This document shows, piece by piece, positions 22,631-34,783 of a stretch of 64,000 bases of DNA. How positions within the stretch are numbered: position 1 is the first letter of the stretch; every line of letters begins with the position of its first letter. Position numbers and translations under genes: made by a program. The stretch is from contig BSBN01000781.1 of the NCBI GenBank assembly GCA_027924645.1, positions 992,001-1,056,000 on the forward strand, written 5' to 3'. Under the pieces are notes generated by a model. The model had not been told where the DNA came from and made no database searches. It saw only the letters and a program-made list of their open reading frames with translations. Source of the DNA: Cunninghamia lanceolata (taxonomy: Eukaryota > Streptophyta > Pinopsida > Cupressales > Cupressaceae).

Positions 22631-23653
22631 TGTAAGGGTAAAACGTAGATCAATCAAATGAATTATATAAGACCCAAACATCAACAGAATAGAAGATAAC
22701 AAGAAAGATTGAACAAAAATAGCAATGAATAACACAAAGCAAACCTTCCCTGAAATTGATGCTTCTATTGTTTGCCTATTACAACCGTCCTTTTGCAGAT
22801 GAAGTGAGCCCTCAAAGAGTGCACTCTTTTAGCTGTTTGTAGGAAGTCGATGGTAAATGGCTATGGTGATATGCAATGAAGATGAGCTCCAAGGCAAGTA
22901 TGTGATCTCAAGCTTGTGGATGGTAAAAGGGTGCCAAAGGCGCTCTGGTGATATTTCTGCAGAGTAACAATATCAAAAGCCTGGATGATTAGAATGGAGG
23001 AATGAGGTTTCATTTATAGACTTGGAAGAATGGGAATCAACGGTTGAGAGAAGATATGAAGATCAATGGCTGAGAATGGTTGAGGAATGTGCAACCAGTA
23101 GAAATGTGACAAGTGTCCCAGCTCCATCATGAAAGAGGGGATGTGACAAAATTGATTGGAGAGTTAACTCCATTGACTGAACAGTTAACAGGCTTGATTG
23201 ATCAGTTAGAAGAGTGGATTATGGAACTGACTGAATTGATTGAGGGATTGACTCAATTGACAGGTTAGTTAACACTTTTGATTGATTAGTTAACTAACCT
23301 CTGATTTGAGAAGAAATAGGCCATGTAGGTGAGGGAAAATAAGGTAATTAAATATTAAATATATTTAATTACATGTGCAACCTAATGAGGTGGACAAGGT
23401 GAGGTGTAAAAGGTGAGGTGGATTTTTGAATTTAGAACTTAGGATAAAGGAATTTGGATTAATTAAATAATTTATGATTATTTAATTGGGTAGGACATTT
23501 AGAAGAATTTTAATTAAATAAATTGAATTTATTTAATTATGGAATAGTGAATCGATTAAATAAATTTAGAATATTTATTTAATTGGTAGAAGAATAGAAT
23601 AAATATTTATAATATTTATTCAGGATGAATCACATCATTTTTAGGTGTATACA
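22631..23653 (-). repeat. 5' LTR of the Tat-type element
   Basis: 1,023 bp, partner of 4741-5749. It reads TGTATACACC...TACCCTTACA on the minus strand, with a minus-strand TATA box at 23011-23018. Confidence 0.95.
23011..23018 (-). promoter_or_regulatory. TATA box of the Tat-type LTR
   Basis: TATAAATG on the minus strand, about 390 bp before the LTR end. It is conserved in both LTRs. Confidence 0.55.
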
Positions 23654-23658
23654 GCTGT
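23654..23658 (+). repeat. target site duplication GCTGT, right copy
   Basis: Second copy of the duplication, where the copia integrase frame resumes. Confidence 0.95.
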
Positions 23659-25060
23659 CAACACCATTGTATATTTAATTAGTAGAGGTCCTTCAATTCC
23701 TTTGGGTTGTCGTATTCTAGAGGAAGCATGGACAAGTAAGAAGGTGAGTTAAATTCTTTTCTCAAAACCTTCGGATGTGAAGCATTTGCACATGTATATT
23801 CTGAAAATAGAACCAAGCTGGATGCAAAATCAAAAAAATGTACCTTTGTTGGATATGGCATTGATGAATTTGCTTATAGGCTTTGGGATTTTGAAAATCA
23901 GAAAATTGTGAGAAGCAAGGATGTTGTATTCAATGAGAAGGTGTTGTAGAAAGATTAGTTGCAGTAGCATGAGAAGAAAGAAAAGGATTATGTGGTGTTG
24001 GATGATACTCCAGATAGTGATGTTCCAATGGTTCCTCATGCTCTGCAACAGCAACAAAAAATACCACAAACTCCAGTGAATGTTAGACGGTCAACAAGGC
24101 TAAGTAGACCTCCTAAAAGGTTTTCTCCCTCTTTGTATTCTATTTTGTTAACAGATGCTGGTGAACTAGAAGGGTATGATAAAGCTATGCAGGTGGATAC
24201 AATGGTTCAGTGGGAGCTTGCAATGAAAGAAGAAATGGAATCCTTGCTGAAAAATCAGACTTGGGAATTATGTAAGTTGCCTGCAGGTAAAAGGCTTTAC
24301 CAAATAAATTGGTTTATAGGCTGAAAGAGGAAGATGGAGGTAAGAAAATATTTAAAGCCAAGTTAGTTGTAAAAGGATTTGCACAGAAAAAAGGTATTGA
24401 TTTTGATGAGATTTTTTCTCTGATTGTTAAGATGACTTATATTCGTACTATTTTAAGTATTGCAGCTGCCGAAGATTTGCATTTGGAACAGCTAGATGTG
24501 AAAACTATCTTTCTCCATGGTGATTTGGAGGATGAGATATATATGGAACAGCCCCAAGGATTTGAGGTCAATGGTAAGGAGAAACTGGTGTGCAGATTGA
24601 AGAAGAGTTTGTATGGCTTGAAACAAGCACCTCGGCAATGGTATTTGAAATTTGATAGTTTTATGGTTGAGCAAGGCTATAGCTGATGTAATTCTGACCA
24701 TTGTGTTTATTTTAAGAGGTTGGATAATGACAGCTACATTATTTTATGTGTATATGTTGATGACATGCTTGTAGTAGGGTCTAACATGGATCACATAAGA
24801 GAGTTAAAACAATAGTTAGCACAATCATTTGCCATGAAGGATTTAGGGGCAGCAAAACAAATCCTTGGTATGAAAATTTGTAGAGATAGGAAGAATAAGA
24901 AATTGACTCTATCTTAGGCTAACTATGTTGAAAAGGTGTTGCAGAGATTCCATATGGAGAATGCAAAAGTTGTCAGCACACCTTTGTCTAGCCATTTGAA
25001 ATTGACTAAAGGGATGTGTCCTAAGACACAAGAGGAGGAAGAAAAAATGTCCAAGGAACC
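23659..25060 (+). pseudogene. Ty1/copia integrase end and RT, second part
   Basis: The frame resumes with the integrase C-terminal part (NTIVYLISRGPS), a RSTRLSRPPKR segment at 24091, then RT: KARLVVKGF-like at 24360, LDVKTIFLHGDL near 24505, KSLYGLKQAPRQWY near 24605 and the catalytic YVDD at 24753-24764. Several stops and at least one frameshift (near 24322) occur. The frame breaks off after EEEEKMSKEP at 25060, where the usual copia sequence stops matching. RNase H and the 3' LTR are not in the window, so the rest is presumably beyond its right end. Confidence 0.88.
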
Positions 25061-26204
25061 TGTTGATGGGTGTTTTAGCACACAACAATGCAGGTGTGAT
25101 TATTGGTTTCACACCCCTCTTGAAGAGTATCCTACCCTAGGTAAGACTACTCCAAGGTTTCTAAAGCTAGGTCTTAGCTTGCTTGGAATCTCTCAGTTGG
25201 AATGTTCTAGCTATGCCTACAAGGGGTTTTACATGCAATCTACATATTTCAAAAGTTAGGACCGCAATACATGCAAACCCTTTAAGATTTTAGTTTATAA
25301 ACAATATGAAATGCTGCTAAAGATCCTAATCTAACAGTGGTTTTCAAGAAAATGCAAAAGGAAGTAGGGTTTTAGAGAAATCCTAAGTGACATTCACAAT
25401 GTATAGACTACTGTAAGTAGACAAACACTCTAAAATTTAACCAATTTTTTGAGTTACCAAATTGAAAATGAATGTTACAGTACTACAAAAAATGATGTTA
25501 TCTTCAATGGAATCAAAAGATTTTCAAACTACATTCATTCATTAAATACCTAATAGATGGCGCAATTTAACTTGTGAAATGCAATTGAACTTAAGCACAA
25601 ATGATCAGCCCATACTAACTTTACACAGTTATCTACCATCAGCAAATAACTAAAAGTATGGACTAAGAGTATTCATCAAATACTTTCAGCAAACCATGAA
25701 CTTTATAAAAGCATGACTAACTAACTATGGGAGAGAAAGAAGCGAACCATGAAAAACTAAATAAGTAACACAATACACAAATTCTTAGAACAACTGCAGA
25801 AACTTGCTTGTATTACTTCAAATTACAGAATGTCAACAATTCGGCATCAAGAATTCTCTCTTACAAATAGTGGAAATGGTAGCCCTTTATATAGAGGCAG
25901 GGCGATACCGAGTTTTTCAATGGATGGTGGAGATTAACTCAACACCAACGGTCCAGATTATATTAATAAATGCATTTCTTACAGCTCATAACAAATCCTA
26001 GATTACATTTTGTCCTTTATGAAAAAGATGAAACACAGCCTCCAGATACATTGAATCTAGACAATTTGATTACCCAACCAATATATATTTGGAAAAGCTC
26101 ATTTTTTAGGCATAATAAAGAGAAAATAGCATCACATGTCATTTTAAATGTAGCAATTTTCACTAGTGACGGGATTACATTTCAAAAATATTTAGAAAAG
26201 CACA
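25061..26204. other. unassigned insertion after copia RT
   Basis: It begins TGTTGATGGGTGTTTTAGC exactly where the copia RT breaks, so 25061 may be the edge of another insertion. No primer site or polyprotein was seen. A TATATAGA lies near 25893. Its nature is unknown. Confidence 0.4.
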
Positions 26205-26346
26205 TCAGGACTCTTCATCCAAGTCCACTTTGTTTTCCTCTGCTAACTTGTTGCGGTAGTTGAGCCATGCTTCAAGTGCTGGATTGATTTCTAATAGATC
26301 CAGGTTCTTGAGATGATTAACCTGATATCTAAACATTTCTAGTTCT
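26205..26346 (-). pseudogene. exon-like minus-strand coding fragment, about 46 codons
   Basis: The minus strand reads ELEMFRYQVNHLKNLDLLE, then NPALEAWLNYRNKLAEEN, and ends at a TGA (26207-26205). Its composition and helical pattern look like a real C-terminus rather than chance. It is preceded by a stop in frame, so if real it would begin at a splice acceptor, and the upstream exons would have been moved away by the LTR at 26366. The family was not recognised. Confidence 0.3.
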
Positions 26347-27378
26347 TAGTTGTACAAGCTATATATGTTAGAAAATGGGCAGATAACTGAGAGGGGGGGT
26401 GAATCAGTTATCTCAAAATTTCCTTAATTTTCTTTTCTTTTGTTATCTTAATAATTAGTGTAGCATCAAATCATCTAAGCATATGTGATCATAAGAACAG
26501 AAATAAAATCAACACACATAACACAAGGATTTTTACATGGAAAAACCTGTTAAGGGAAAAACCATGGGGTGACTAACCCAAGATTGTATTCTCTATTAAA
26601 AGAATAAAGGAGTACAAGATGGCACTTGCCAATTAGGGCTCACTGCCCGAGCACACTGCTCACAAGAGGCACACTACCTACAAGAACTTACAAAAGGTAA
26701 TCAGATGCTTGAACTAATGATAAGCATCTACAAATGCAAGAGTTTAGTTCCGGTTAGGCACAATATACTGATTTGATGTATTTCATTCTTCCTCTGCTTT
26801 AATATTGTTGCTCTGTCACATACCAGACTTGATTTGATGCTTTCACACTTGTCCCTGCTTTTCTTCGCACTTTATTCCATCACTTGTATCTTTTTACACA
26901 CCTACATACTAGAATCTATCAGATATAGATATCTGCATCAAGGATTTCATCAACTTTCTAGTTGGCAACAGGAACACTCAAGATATTTACAAGTTACTAA
27001 TCTGTCGGCTAAATCCATGCTTGATTTGTGATGCGTATCAAAATAATAGGCATAGAAGTCATTAATCATGTCAGCCAATAATGTATAATCCCCCAAATAG
27101 CTTGATCAACACCTTTTACTCATCCGGATTGAAGTCTAATGCTCTGTTGGTCAGTTCTTTCTCTGTCTGCTCTGCCTGTCTGGAACCCAACACTCAAATG
27201 CTCATATCTTTTTCATGCTTTAGCACCAAAGGCTAAATCTCTGGAATATAGTAGTCATGATACCCCTCTTGACTTACCCAAGTCCGCAACTTGCTGAGTT
27301 ACATGATATAAGAGATCCGGACCTAATTGTCGAATCTTGTTGCATACTCTGTTCTTGTTCACCGGACCAAAACAATCT

Positions 27379-30300
27379 TCAATCTGACTTCCGGTATAGG
27401 CATACTATGTACTGCGGATGTGTGGGATAGACTTTGTTGCCATCAATGACAACACTCATGAAGCCACACATTGTCTCTTGCCAACAGTATATTCTTTCTA
27501 TTTCTACCCCTACCTTATGGAACGCATTGAATTCAGCGCTGAGATCACTGACCTTATCCAACCTAGCTTCTATGTCTAACTTAGCACCTTCAAAAATTAC
27601 CTTATGCAATTTATCCTTGCATCCTTCAACATCATAAGGTGTACAATCATTGTAAGCTTCTACTAGACAATCCCTTAAAGTATCATTAATATCATATATC
27701 AGCATTAGAATTTCTTCATCTGCTAGTTTGTAGGCTTCTTTTATGTTCTCAAAGATCTCCTTCCTCAATTTCAGTTGCTGGTACTATTCAGTAGCCTTAT
27801 ATAACTTGTCACCAGTCAGAATATTCTCAGTCAATAATGTCTGTGCAGGCAGATCTCTGATGCTCTTAACTCTGGGAAACATATGGGAATAATATTCCTC
27901 AAAAGAATCACACTCTTCCCGTAGATCTTTCCACTACTCATGAAGCTCAACTAACCTTTTATATGACTAGGCTGCAGCATCAATCGTTTCACACCCTTTT
28001 TCACATACTTTAATCATCCACTTCTGGGTGCCTTGTGACATAGTTCGCACTTCACCAAGCTTTGTCATTTCATCTCTTGACAAGAAAGTTGGCACTATCC
28101 TTATTTCTCCACTAGCATCAACTGGTTTAATAAAAAATTGGAGACATGCTTGAAGTTCTTCATTTTACTGCTTAAATTATTTCTTCGAAAGTTCATCCTT
28201 GTCTATCTATTCTATAATTGAAGTGACAGACCCTTTGAATTCATCAACTCTCTAAGCATGTGTGGTTAGTCCCAGATTGACCGTTGTGATGGCATAATCC
28301 TCTGCTCTGACTTGTTCCCTATTTGTGTCGGCCGGTGGGACAGCTATTTCAGCAATCCTAGATCCAATCTCATCTTTGTAAATCCTTGATTGTACATTTT
28401 CTTTCTTTTGTTTCTTTGGCTTCTGAGCCTGTGACAAGATTGTGATCAAATCTAATTACATTATTTCTACCTGAGGCTCTGGATATGCCACTCTGTTTTG
28501 GAGCCATTCAGGTGCTGAGGAAAGAGGCTTACTTAATCGATCAGGATTTTCATTATCAGTTTTCGGAGGACCTTCAAGTAATCCTTGTTCTTGTTCTAGT
28601 CCCTTATCTTTATCTTCCTCATCTATGAGATTTCTCCAATTTACCATCACATTCTTGTGAGTGGCTTCGAAGATTTCTTCTGTCTGACCTTTCTCTGGAG
28701 GACTATCAGATATTTCAATTACTTCAACACTGACTGCTTCGGCAAAAGGTTCATTTGGAATTTCATTATTTACCTCAACAAATGTATCTTTCTCCGGCTT
28801 AGACTCTTACAGACCCAATTAAGCGCATACCTTATCAATTCCAGGTAGTAGTGGTATGGTTAGAGGAGTTGAGTCTTAGCCTATGGGTGCCTGTGAGATA
28901 GGTGCAATAGAGGACAAAGGCACCGTAGCTGAGGACAGGTCTACTTGTGTTAAATTGGCTAACACTGCTGACAGAGTGGAAGAGATGACCATGGGTGAAG
29001 GGATGGAAAAATAAGGTAAAGAAGGTGAGAGAATAGTAGAAATGGGTGGTAATAGGATAGAAGTGGAAAATGGAGTAGAGGATATGGTAGGTAGGGATAT
29101 AGAAGTAGTAGGAGAGCATGGTAGTGCAGCCATAGAAGAAGTGGAACAATTTGAGGTAGTGGAGGCTATTACTAGTGGAGGGGAGACAGTTGAGGCAACA
29201 TTTTCAGGTGGAAGATCAGTGGAAACATTCTCTTGAACAATAATGATAGCAACACTAACACTTGGAGTAGTAAGAGGTGGAGAGGCTATCAGACTAGTGT
29301 CATCATCAGTTGTGGCAGCAGTCTCTACAACCTTACTAACATTCTTCACTATGGCCTTCTTTGTCTTGGAACCTTCTCCAGAACCACTAGGCATATCCCT
29401 TTTCTTAGAGGCTCTTGTCCTGGTAGAAGGAGGCAGGTCTTTCTTAGGTGGCTTTGCAGAAGTTTTCTTACCCTTTTGTGCCTTAGCCTTTTCTTCTAAT
29501 GGTATTTGCTCCTCACTATTAGATTTTTTCCCTTGGGCAGGTTCTGCATCATCAGTGATGTCTATTGGCTCATCTTCTTCTCCTCCGGACTCCTTTTCTG
29601 ACTTAGGTGCAATGTATGTGAGTTGCACTCCTTGCATCTGCAAAGTAGCAATCTTCCCTCTTACCCATGCCTTGCTCAACCTAATAGGTTCTTTCATTAC
29701 AGCATCTACAGAACTTTCCTTAGCATTATCCTAATTAGGCAATGGAATTTGCTGGTGATATTGAGCTTCCCAAGCTCCCCTGTTCATCACATTTTCATCA
29801 TCTTCTGGCTGGTCAGGGACTGCAGTAATGTGGAACTTCCTTATGAATGCTAGAGATAACCTTGAATGAACTTTCTTCATAACCTCGTAACCATCCATGC
29901 AATTAGACCAAAAGTCTTTCATGTGCATCTTATGAAACAATTTCTTGCTCACAAACCTTTTCATCACCTTATTTGGATCAAAATGATCTCTTGCATTGTA
30001 GTAGTGAAGGTTAAGAAGTTGGAGTTCCTTGTCTAAATGCTTGGCTGATGCCAATGAAGGGCATGCATAATTCCCTTTGCCTAACAATATGGGAAATTGG
30101 ACATTTGTTCTATGCAAGTGCTTGAGTTTCCTAGCACAAGTGATCAATTGCCTAGACAACTCCAAGAGCACTGTCTTAGCCATAGGATATCTAGGGAGTT
30201 TGTAAGATATCCCAGTGAAACCTTGTATCCTTAGATATGTAAACTTTTCAAACTAGATGTACCACCTTCCATATTTGGTTATCTCATTCATAGCTTCTAT

Positions 30301-31135
30301 AGAAATCCTCAAGGCTGTGTTGCCTTGCAACAATCTTGTTATATACATCGTGAAAGCATCATTGACTCTCTTAAAGTGGATTAGAGATTGAGGCATTGTG
30401 AGCTAGGTGTAGTACTCATATAATTTGACTTGAGTCTGCTCATCATTTCCTACCTCACCTACCTTAGACAATCCAACATAATGGTTCCTTCTTGCCAATG
30501 CATAGACAACGTAGGATGTCCATCTAAAAACCTATTTTTCCTTGAAGTTACTAAATGCATCATGAATGTTGTCACTCCAAACCTATGCTCAATGAAACTT
30601 AGTGCCCTTCAGTATTTCACCAATTATGACAAACATTCACTCTTCAAAAGTGGAGGTTGTAGGTAGTCCATATATTCTACTCAACAAGGTCACAAGATCA
30701 CCTATTTCATCATGAAAATCACTCATGTAGAGTACTTGTGGGAACTTGATCAAGGCTAACCTCCTACTTTTTACCCATTGCTCATTCATATGCTTTCTGC
30801 ATCCATTTACATCTTTCTTGTAAGTTGCCTCTGATCCAGCCTTATCCATTGGCAGTTTGGATTGTTGTAGTCATGATGTCATATCTGTCTGCACATGCCA
30901 CTATCAGCTCTGCACATTGTACCAATGTGGGGAAGGTAGCAGCTTGTGCTATCCCATTGTCCTTTACTATTTTGGCTCTAGGGGTTGGATTTGGGACAAA
31001 TACCCTGAGTCTAAAATAATCAAGGTCTATGTGATCGAGGTCTGTATCTTCAATGTCTTTCCATCCAGTAGAAATCTTTGTCTCTGGGGGAATACCTTTG
31101 AATTTGTACCTCATGGCGTGAGCTTGGGCAGTCAT
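27379..31135 (-). pseudogene. LTR-borne ORF, homologue of the 22-kb element's U3 ORF
   Basis: About 1,250 codons on the minus strand from ATG 31135 (MTAQAHAMRYKFKG). The first domain shares clear patterns with the U3 ORF at 38489: AELIVACADRYD matches PKLVVECTRNYN, DLVTLLSRIYGLP matches YMIALLSRVRGQP, and FDPNKVMKRFVSKK with MKDFWSNC matches the other copy's YDPYRRMQRIIGKP with LEDFWADC. Then follow a Lys/Ser/Pro-rich middle with a nuclear-signal-like RTRASKKR (about 29400), a Ser/Thr/Val-rich stretch and a helical C-terminus ending at 27379. There is a frameshift near 30845, a TGA where Trp is expected near 30637, and further stops. It ends about 1.0 kb before the LTR end, the same spacing as in the 22-kb element. 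Function unknown. Confidence 0.75.
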
Positions 31136-31686
31136 CTAACCTATAGGGTTGAACCTTATAAGTTTGATACCTTGGGATGTTTTCACTATCTCCTAAGTTT
31201 AAAGTTTATGATCTCCAAGTGGACTACTATACTATTAACCATGTTATGATCAATGAATCTATAATGAATCTACTAAGTTACTATCATATATTTAAAAGAA
31301 TAGAAGTTTGAAATTCACTAACCATTGCATCCATTACATAATCAAACAATAAGTAATTCAATACCAATGCATGCAATAAACACCTAAATGCTGCAAAAAT
31401 TCCACTTAAAGCATGTAAAACATCATCATTCATCATTTGCAGTCATTACTACATCCTATCAGACACTTTTCCTTTTGAAAATTCTTTGAAAATAGTCATT
31501 TTAGTCAATTTGCACTAAATTTAGGGTCAACTGACCTACAGGAAGAAAAGCACTACTTTTGAGATCAACTGACCTCAGCGGGGAAATTGGATCTGTTCGA
31601 CCAACTGGTCTTTCAATATTTATGCATTCACAAGGTTTTGCACGATTTTCATGATTGACTGACCTGTGCGGATTTCAGAGGGGACC
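31136..31686. other. upstream part of the minus-strand LTR
   Basis: AT-rich; no coding frame was recognised. It would be U3 sequence upstream of the LTR-borne ORF. Confidence 0.4.
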
Positions 31687-32218
31687 TGTTGTGATGTTCA
31701 CAACATGCCCCATTTTACTCCTAGGCAAAATGAGGACCCCTGCTGTGGCTTTTGTTTTTTGCCTTTTGTCTGTGGGTCTACTTGGTGGTAAAGGGAAAAA
31801 GGGGGTTAAAATTGCAAACTTTGTTAAAAATAGAGAAAAAAATACATTTCAGTACTAGGGCATAGTATGGTTGGATTCCTTGTCAAAAATGAGCTAGGGT
31901 TGCTTTTTCAACCATGTTAAAATTTGCCATATTTTGCAAGTTATGAGCATTTTGGTAAAATGTACAAGGGAAGGGTTTGTTGTTTGCACATACAAGTCCG
32001 TTTGTATATTGAGTTGCATATACAAGGCCCTTTGTATGCGAGTTCACTTGTATACAAAGACCTTTGTATATTGTTGTCCATTTACAAAGTTGTTTGTATG
32101 TACAAGGGTCGTTTTATACTTAGTCGCATTTGCATTCGGGTTCATATACAAAGTTGATTGTATGTTTTTTTTTTACCTTGTATGCATTTGATAAAGGTTA
32201 TATGCATACATACAAGGT

Positions 32219-33130
32219 GGACCTGAAATGGTTTTAGGGTGTCGAAATGAATGAATGTTTAAGTCCTTCGCATGTATGTTTTTGTTTGTATGTATCTGAC
32301 ATACGTTTGTTATATACATTTGCAATGTGTAGGCCGCGGACCCGAAAACATCGTGAAAAGAGTTAAATTGTTGTATATTTGGCACTTGTATGTTTTTACA
32401 TACAAGAGAAACATACAAGGCAAATATACAAGCATCCATATACAAGTCACAGACCCGAAAAGTTCTTAAATAGGGTTAAATCCTTGTATATAGGTGGGCT
32501 TGTATGTTGGCAAGATACAAGTGTTTTTTACATTGGGCGGACCCGAAGGGATAATGAAACAGAGTTAAATCAATGTACATTCGGCGCTTGTATGTTCTAG
32601 CATACAAGTGAAATATACAAAGACAATATGCATATCGTGGATTTGAAATGGCTATCAAATGGAGTTAAATGCTTGTATATTTTGCCGCTTGTATGTATGT
32701 TTCGAAACATGCATTGAAGGAAGCATACAAGCCGGAATCCAAAAGAAATTGAAATTTGATTTATGCAATGTATCAAATTTGAATGTATCTGGAGATACAT
32801 TGTATTGTATGCATTGCCGATATACAAGCCGAAACTCGGAAGAAATTTAAAACCAGTTAATTCGATGTATCATGTCCGCTTGTATATCAAACATACATTG
32901 CGATATGCATTGCTTTAAGCATACAACCTAGAATTCAAAGGAGATTCAAATGTGGTATAAAGTATGCATCGCGTCCAAAAGCATATCAAAGAGGATGCAT
33001 GCTGATATACAAAGTGCGACATATACAAGCCAAATTCGAAATGGAAATTAAAAATAGAAAATTCCTTGCATATTTTGGTGCTTGTATGTTAAGATATACA
33101 AGCCCGATATATAAGGAAGACATGCATTCG
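32219..33130 (+). repeat. about 100-bp degenerate tandem array with TACAAG palindromes
   Basis: Units headed by GGACCCGAA-like sequence start at about 32219, 32338, 32451, 32539, 32639, 32734, 32830, 32930 and 33031 (spacing 88-119 bp). Many also hold a GAGTTAAAT-like segment and an inverted pair CTTGTATG...CATACAAG that could fold as a hairpin. The TACAAG/CTTGTA motifs extend upstream to about 31990. Confidence 0.7.
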
Positions 33131-33425
33131 CCATATACAAGGATTTGGACAGGCGAAAAGGCGAGAAAACAAAGCGATGGATTTTTGAAGCCAATTTGAG
33201 GCCCGATGCATGTTTTTGGTCAATGATGGTTGACTCAACCGTTTTTAACATTGTATATGCATTTTGGGCATGCGGATGTTTGTAGATACTGAAATTTCAT
33301 GGCCCGATAGCTGTGTTTGCACATTCTGGGCTGGTTTTAATAAATGTTTGAATTTCCTGCTGGTTTTGAAATGTTAATGATACTTAATATCTTGTTTGTC
33401 TATTACAGAATGAAGTAGCGGGAGA

Positions 33426-33758
33426 ATGCTGGGTTGCCGACACAGTGGCAGCGTGCAGGTGGAAGTAACGATGGGGGCTTTAATGGTAAGGTCACCCCAG
33501 GCGGCAGATCAGATCCCAAGGGGCTTTCAATGTGAGAAGGTTTGCAGATGGAGACATTATTGTTGGAGTGGCGCTCGGCATGGGCATGCTGCTCAAATTT
33601 TGGCGGGATTGATTTTCCACCGTCTGATGCTACACTGGATGGCTGCGAACCATCGATTAACTAGGGTTTTTGGGCACTATATTGGGGAAAAAAATAGAGA
33701 TATATATTGGGCCCATTTTACTTTAGAGAGAGGAGGTCAATCATACAAAAAAAATTAG
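33426..33758 (+). other. 110-codon open frame in the outer LTR
   Basis: An uninterrupted frame follows an acceptor-like CTATTACAG at about 33400, the place where the U3 ORF starts in the 22-kb element. It is richer in G+C than its surroundings. No similarity to any known domain or to the U3 ORF was seen, so it may be chance or a remnant. Confidence 0.25.
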
Positions 33759-33846
33759 ACCTGTAGCAATTTCATCTAGGAGATCAGATTACTGAGACTA
33801 ATGAGGACTAAACTGTTGAAATGTCAAGGTTCTTTCTTCAGATCAC

Positions 33847-33853
33847 TATAAAT
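33847..33853 (+). promoter_or_regulatory. TATA box of the outer LTR
   Basis: TATAAAT, about 780 bp before the LTR end. The equivalent box in the 22-kb element is about 830 bp from its LTR end. Confidence 0.5.
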
Positions 33854-34641
33854 GTACTTGTTCTTAAGCATACTGAATGGAGATGAAGCTTCATATTACA
33901 TCCTGATTGTAAAGCTTAAGTAATCTTCAAGTTGATTTCTGGATATGTACTGTGAATGATGTGTTCAATAGAAGCGCTTTCATTTCATTGCATGTTGTCA
34001 ACTTTTCCTTTGAAGATTTACACTGAATCATGTGGATTTGTGGACTGTCCTGGTGAAGTATGATTCTAGTTTTCTTCTCTTCATTGCATGTATGGGATTA
34101 TGTATGTGAATCAGTGATCTCAGTCAAGTAATTTTAGGAATCTCATTCTTTAAACCCTATCTCTATTATTTTCCTTTTTTAATTTCATAGAAATCACTTT
34201 CATAACTGCACATCATGATAAATATTAAGCAGAACAAAGGAATATGCTGACATCCCATAGACAACTGAACATTATTAGCATATCTCTTGAACTAGATGCA
34301 TGTACTATTGAAAATATCATGCAGAGAATCATAAATAGGGGTAGAACTCATGCAAATATCAACTTAGACACATCCTTTGAGGATATATGTTGTGTAGAGT
34401 AACCTCCCTATCAAGCATTATTGCAGAAGCAGAATCTACTAATCTACGTAAGACCCCAAAATGGAAAACAGCAACACACATCAACCACAGAGTAACATCA
34501 GCAGATTATGAAGTAATCAACGGGGACTTGGGATCATGAATTCTTTGAATTCATTGTATCTTTCAGGATAAACAAGGGTTGTTGTGTAACTTTTGTTTTG
34601 GTTGTTTGTGTGTGACCAACATCCACATCGACACCCTGTTC

Positions 34642-34658
34642 TGGTGCTAGAAGGAGGG
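34642..34658 (+). promoter_or_regulatory. primer binding site of the outer element
   Basis: TGGTGCTAGAAGGAGGG lies 8 bp after the LTR. The identical sequence follows the LTR of the 22-kb element. The TGG start fits a tRNA CCA end. The tRNA species was not identified; it is not the initiator Met type. Confidence 0.7.
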
Positions 34659-34783
34659 CATGACAAAGGAAACTGTAGATTCCTGCATACATTGCTTAAA
34701 CATCCTGTCAGTTTCAAAATCTGACCATAACCTGCCATTTTGCCTTGAAAACTTGAGAAATCCTGGCTTTCAGGCCAAATACC

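Larger units (their letters stand above)
4741..23653 (-). mobile_element. Tat-type Ty3/gypsy element, 18.9 kb, with antisense PMD gene
   Basis: Two LTRs (1,009 and 1,023 bp) bound it with target duplication GCTGT. On the minus strand the order is 5' LTR (22631-23653), Lys-tRNA-like primer site, long leader, gag, protease, G-patch-like region, RT, RNase H, archaeal-type RNase H, integrase, a 5.2-kb tail and polypurine tract, then 3' LTR (4741-5749). The tail holds a PMD gene on the opposite strand. By eye the LTRs differ at about 19 bases plus one 14-bp indel, roughly 2 percent, so the insertion is fairly recent. Extra antisense genes after pol are known in the Tat lineage (Ogre, Retand, Grande types). 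The element is dead because of stops and a nested insertion in pol. Confidence 0.93.
26366..31686 (-). repeat. large minus-strand LTR with internal ORF, truncated
   Basis: Its minus-strand 3' end has the C-rich tail with CTCTCAGTTATCTGCCC and terminus TTCTAACA at 26366. The GGTTTTTCCCTTAAC segment near 26550 is shared with the LTR at 1-536. No primer site follows at lower coordinates, so it is a solo or 3' LTR. Upstream of the R-U5-like kilobase lies a 3.8-kb coding region (27379-31135), then at least 550 bp more. At 31687 the plus-strand gypsy LTR begins. If that is an insertion, the LTR 5' end lies beyond the window. The right boundary is inferred. Confidence 0.6.
31687..34633 (+). repeat. 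5' LTR of the outer gypsy element, 2.95 kb
   Basis: It starts with the palindrome TGTTGTGATGTTCACAACA and CATGCCCCATTTT, as the 22-kb element does. Its last part (GAGACTTG..ATCATGAATTC-like segment near 34528 and the end CATCGACA) is also related to that element's LTR end. U3 holds a 100-bp repeat array at 32219-33130. The TATA box is at 33847-33853. It has no counterpart of the long U3 ORF. Confidence 0.8.

Noticed and set aside
29042..29734. Plus-strand frames over the LTR-borne ORF
   Set aside because: They lie antisense to the Ser/Thr/Lys-rich part of the minus-strand ORF and show no domain.
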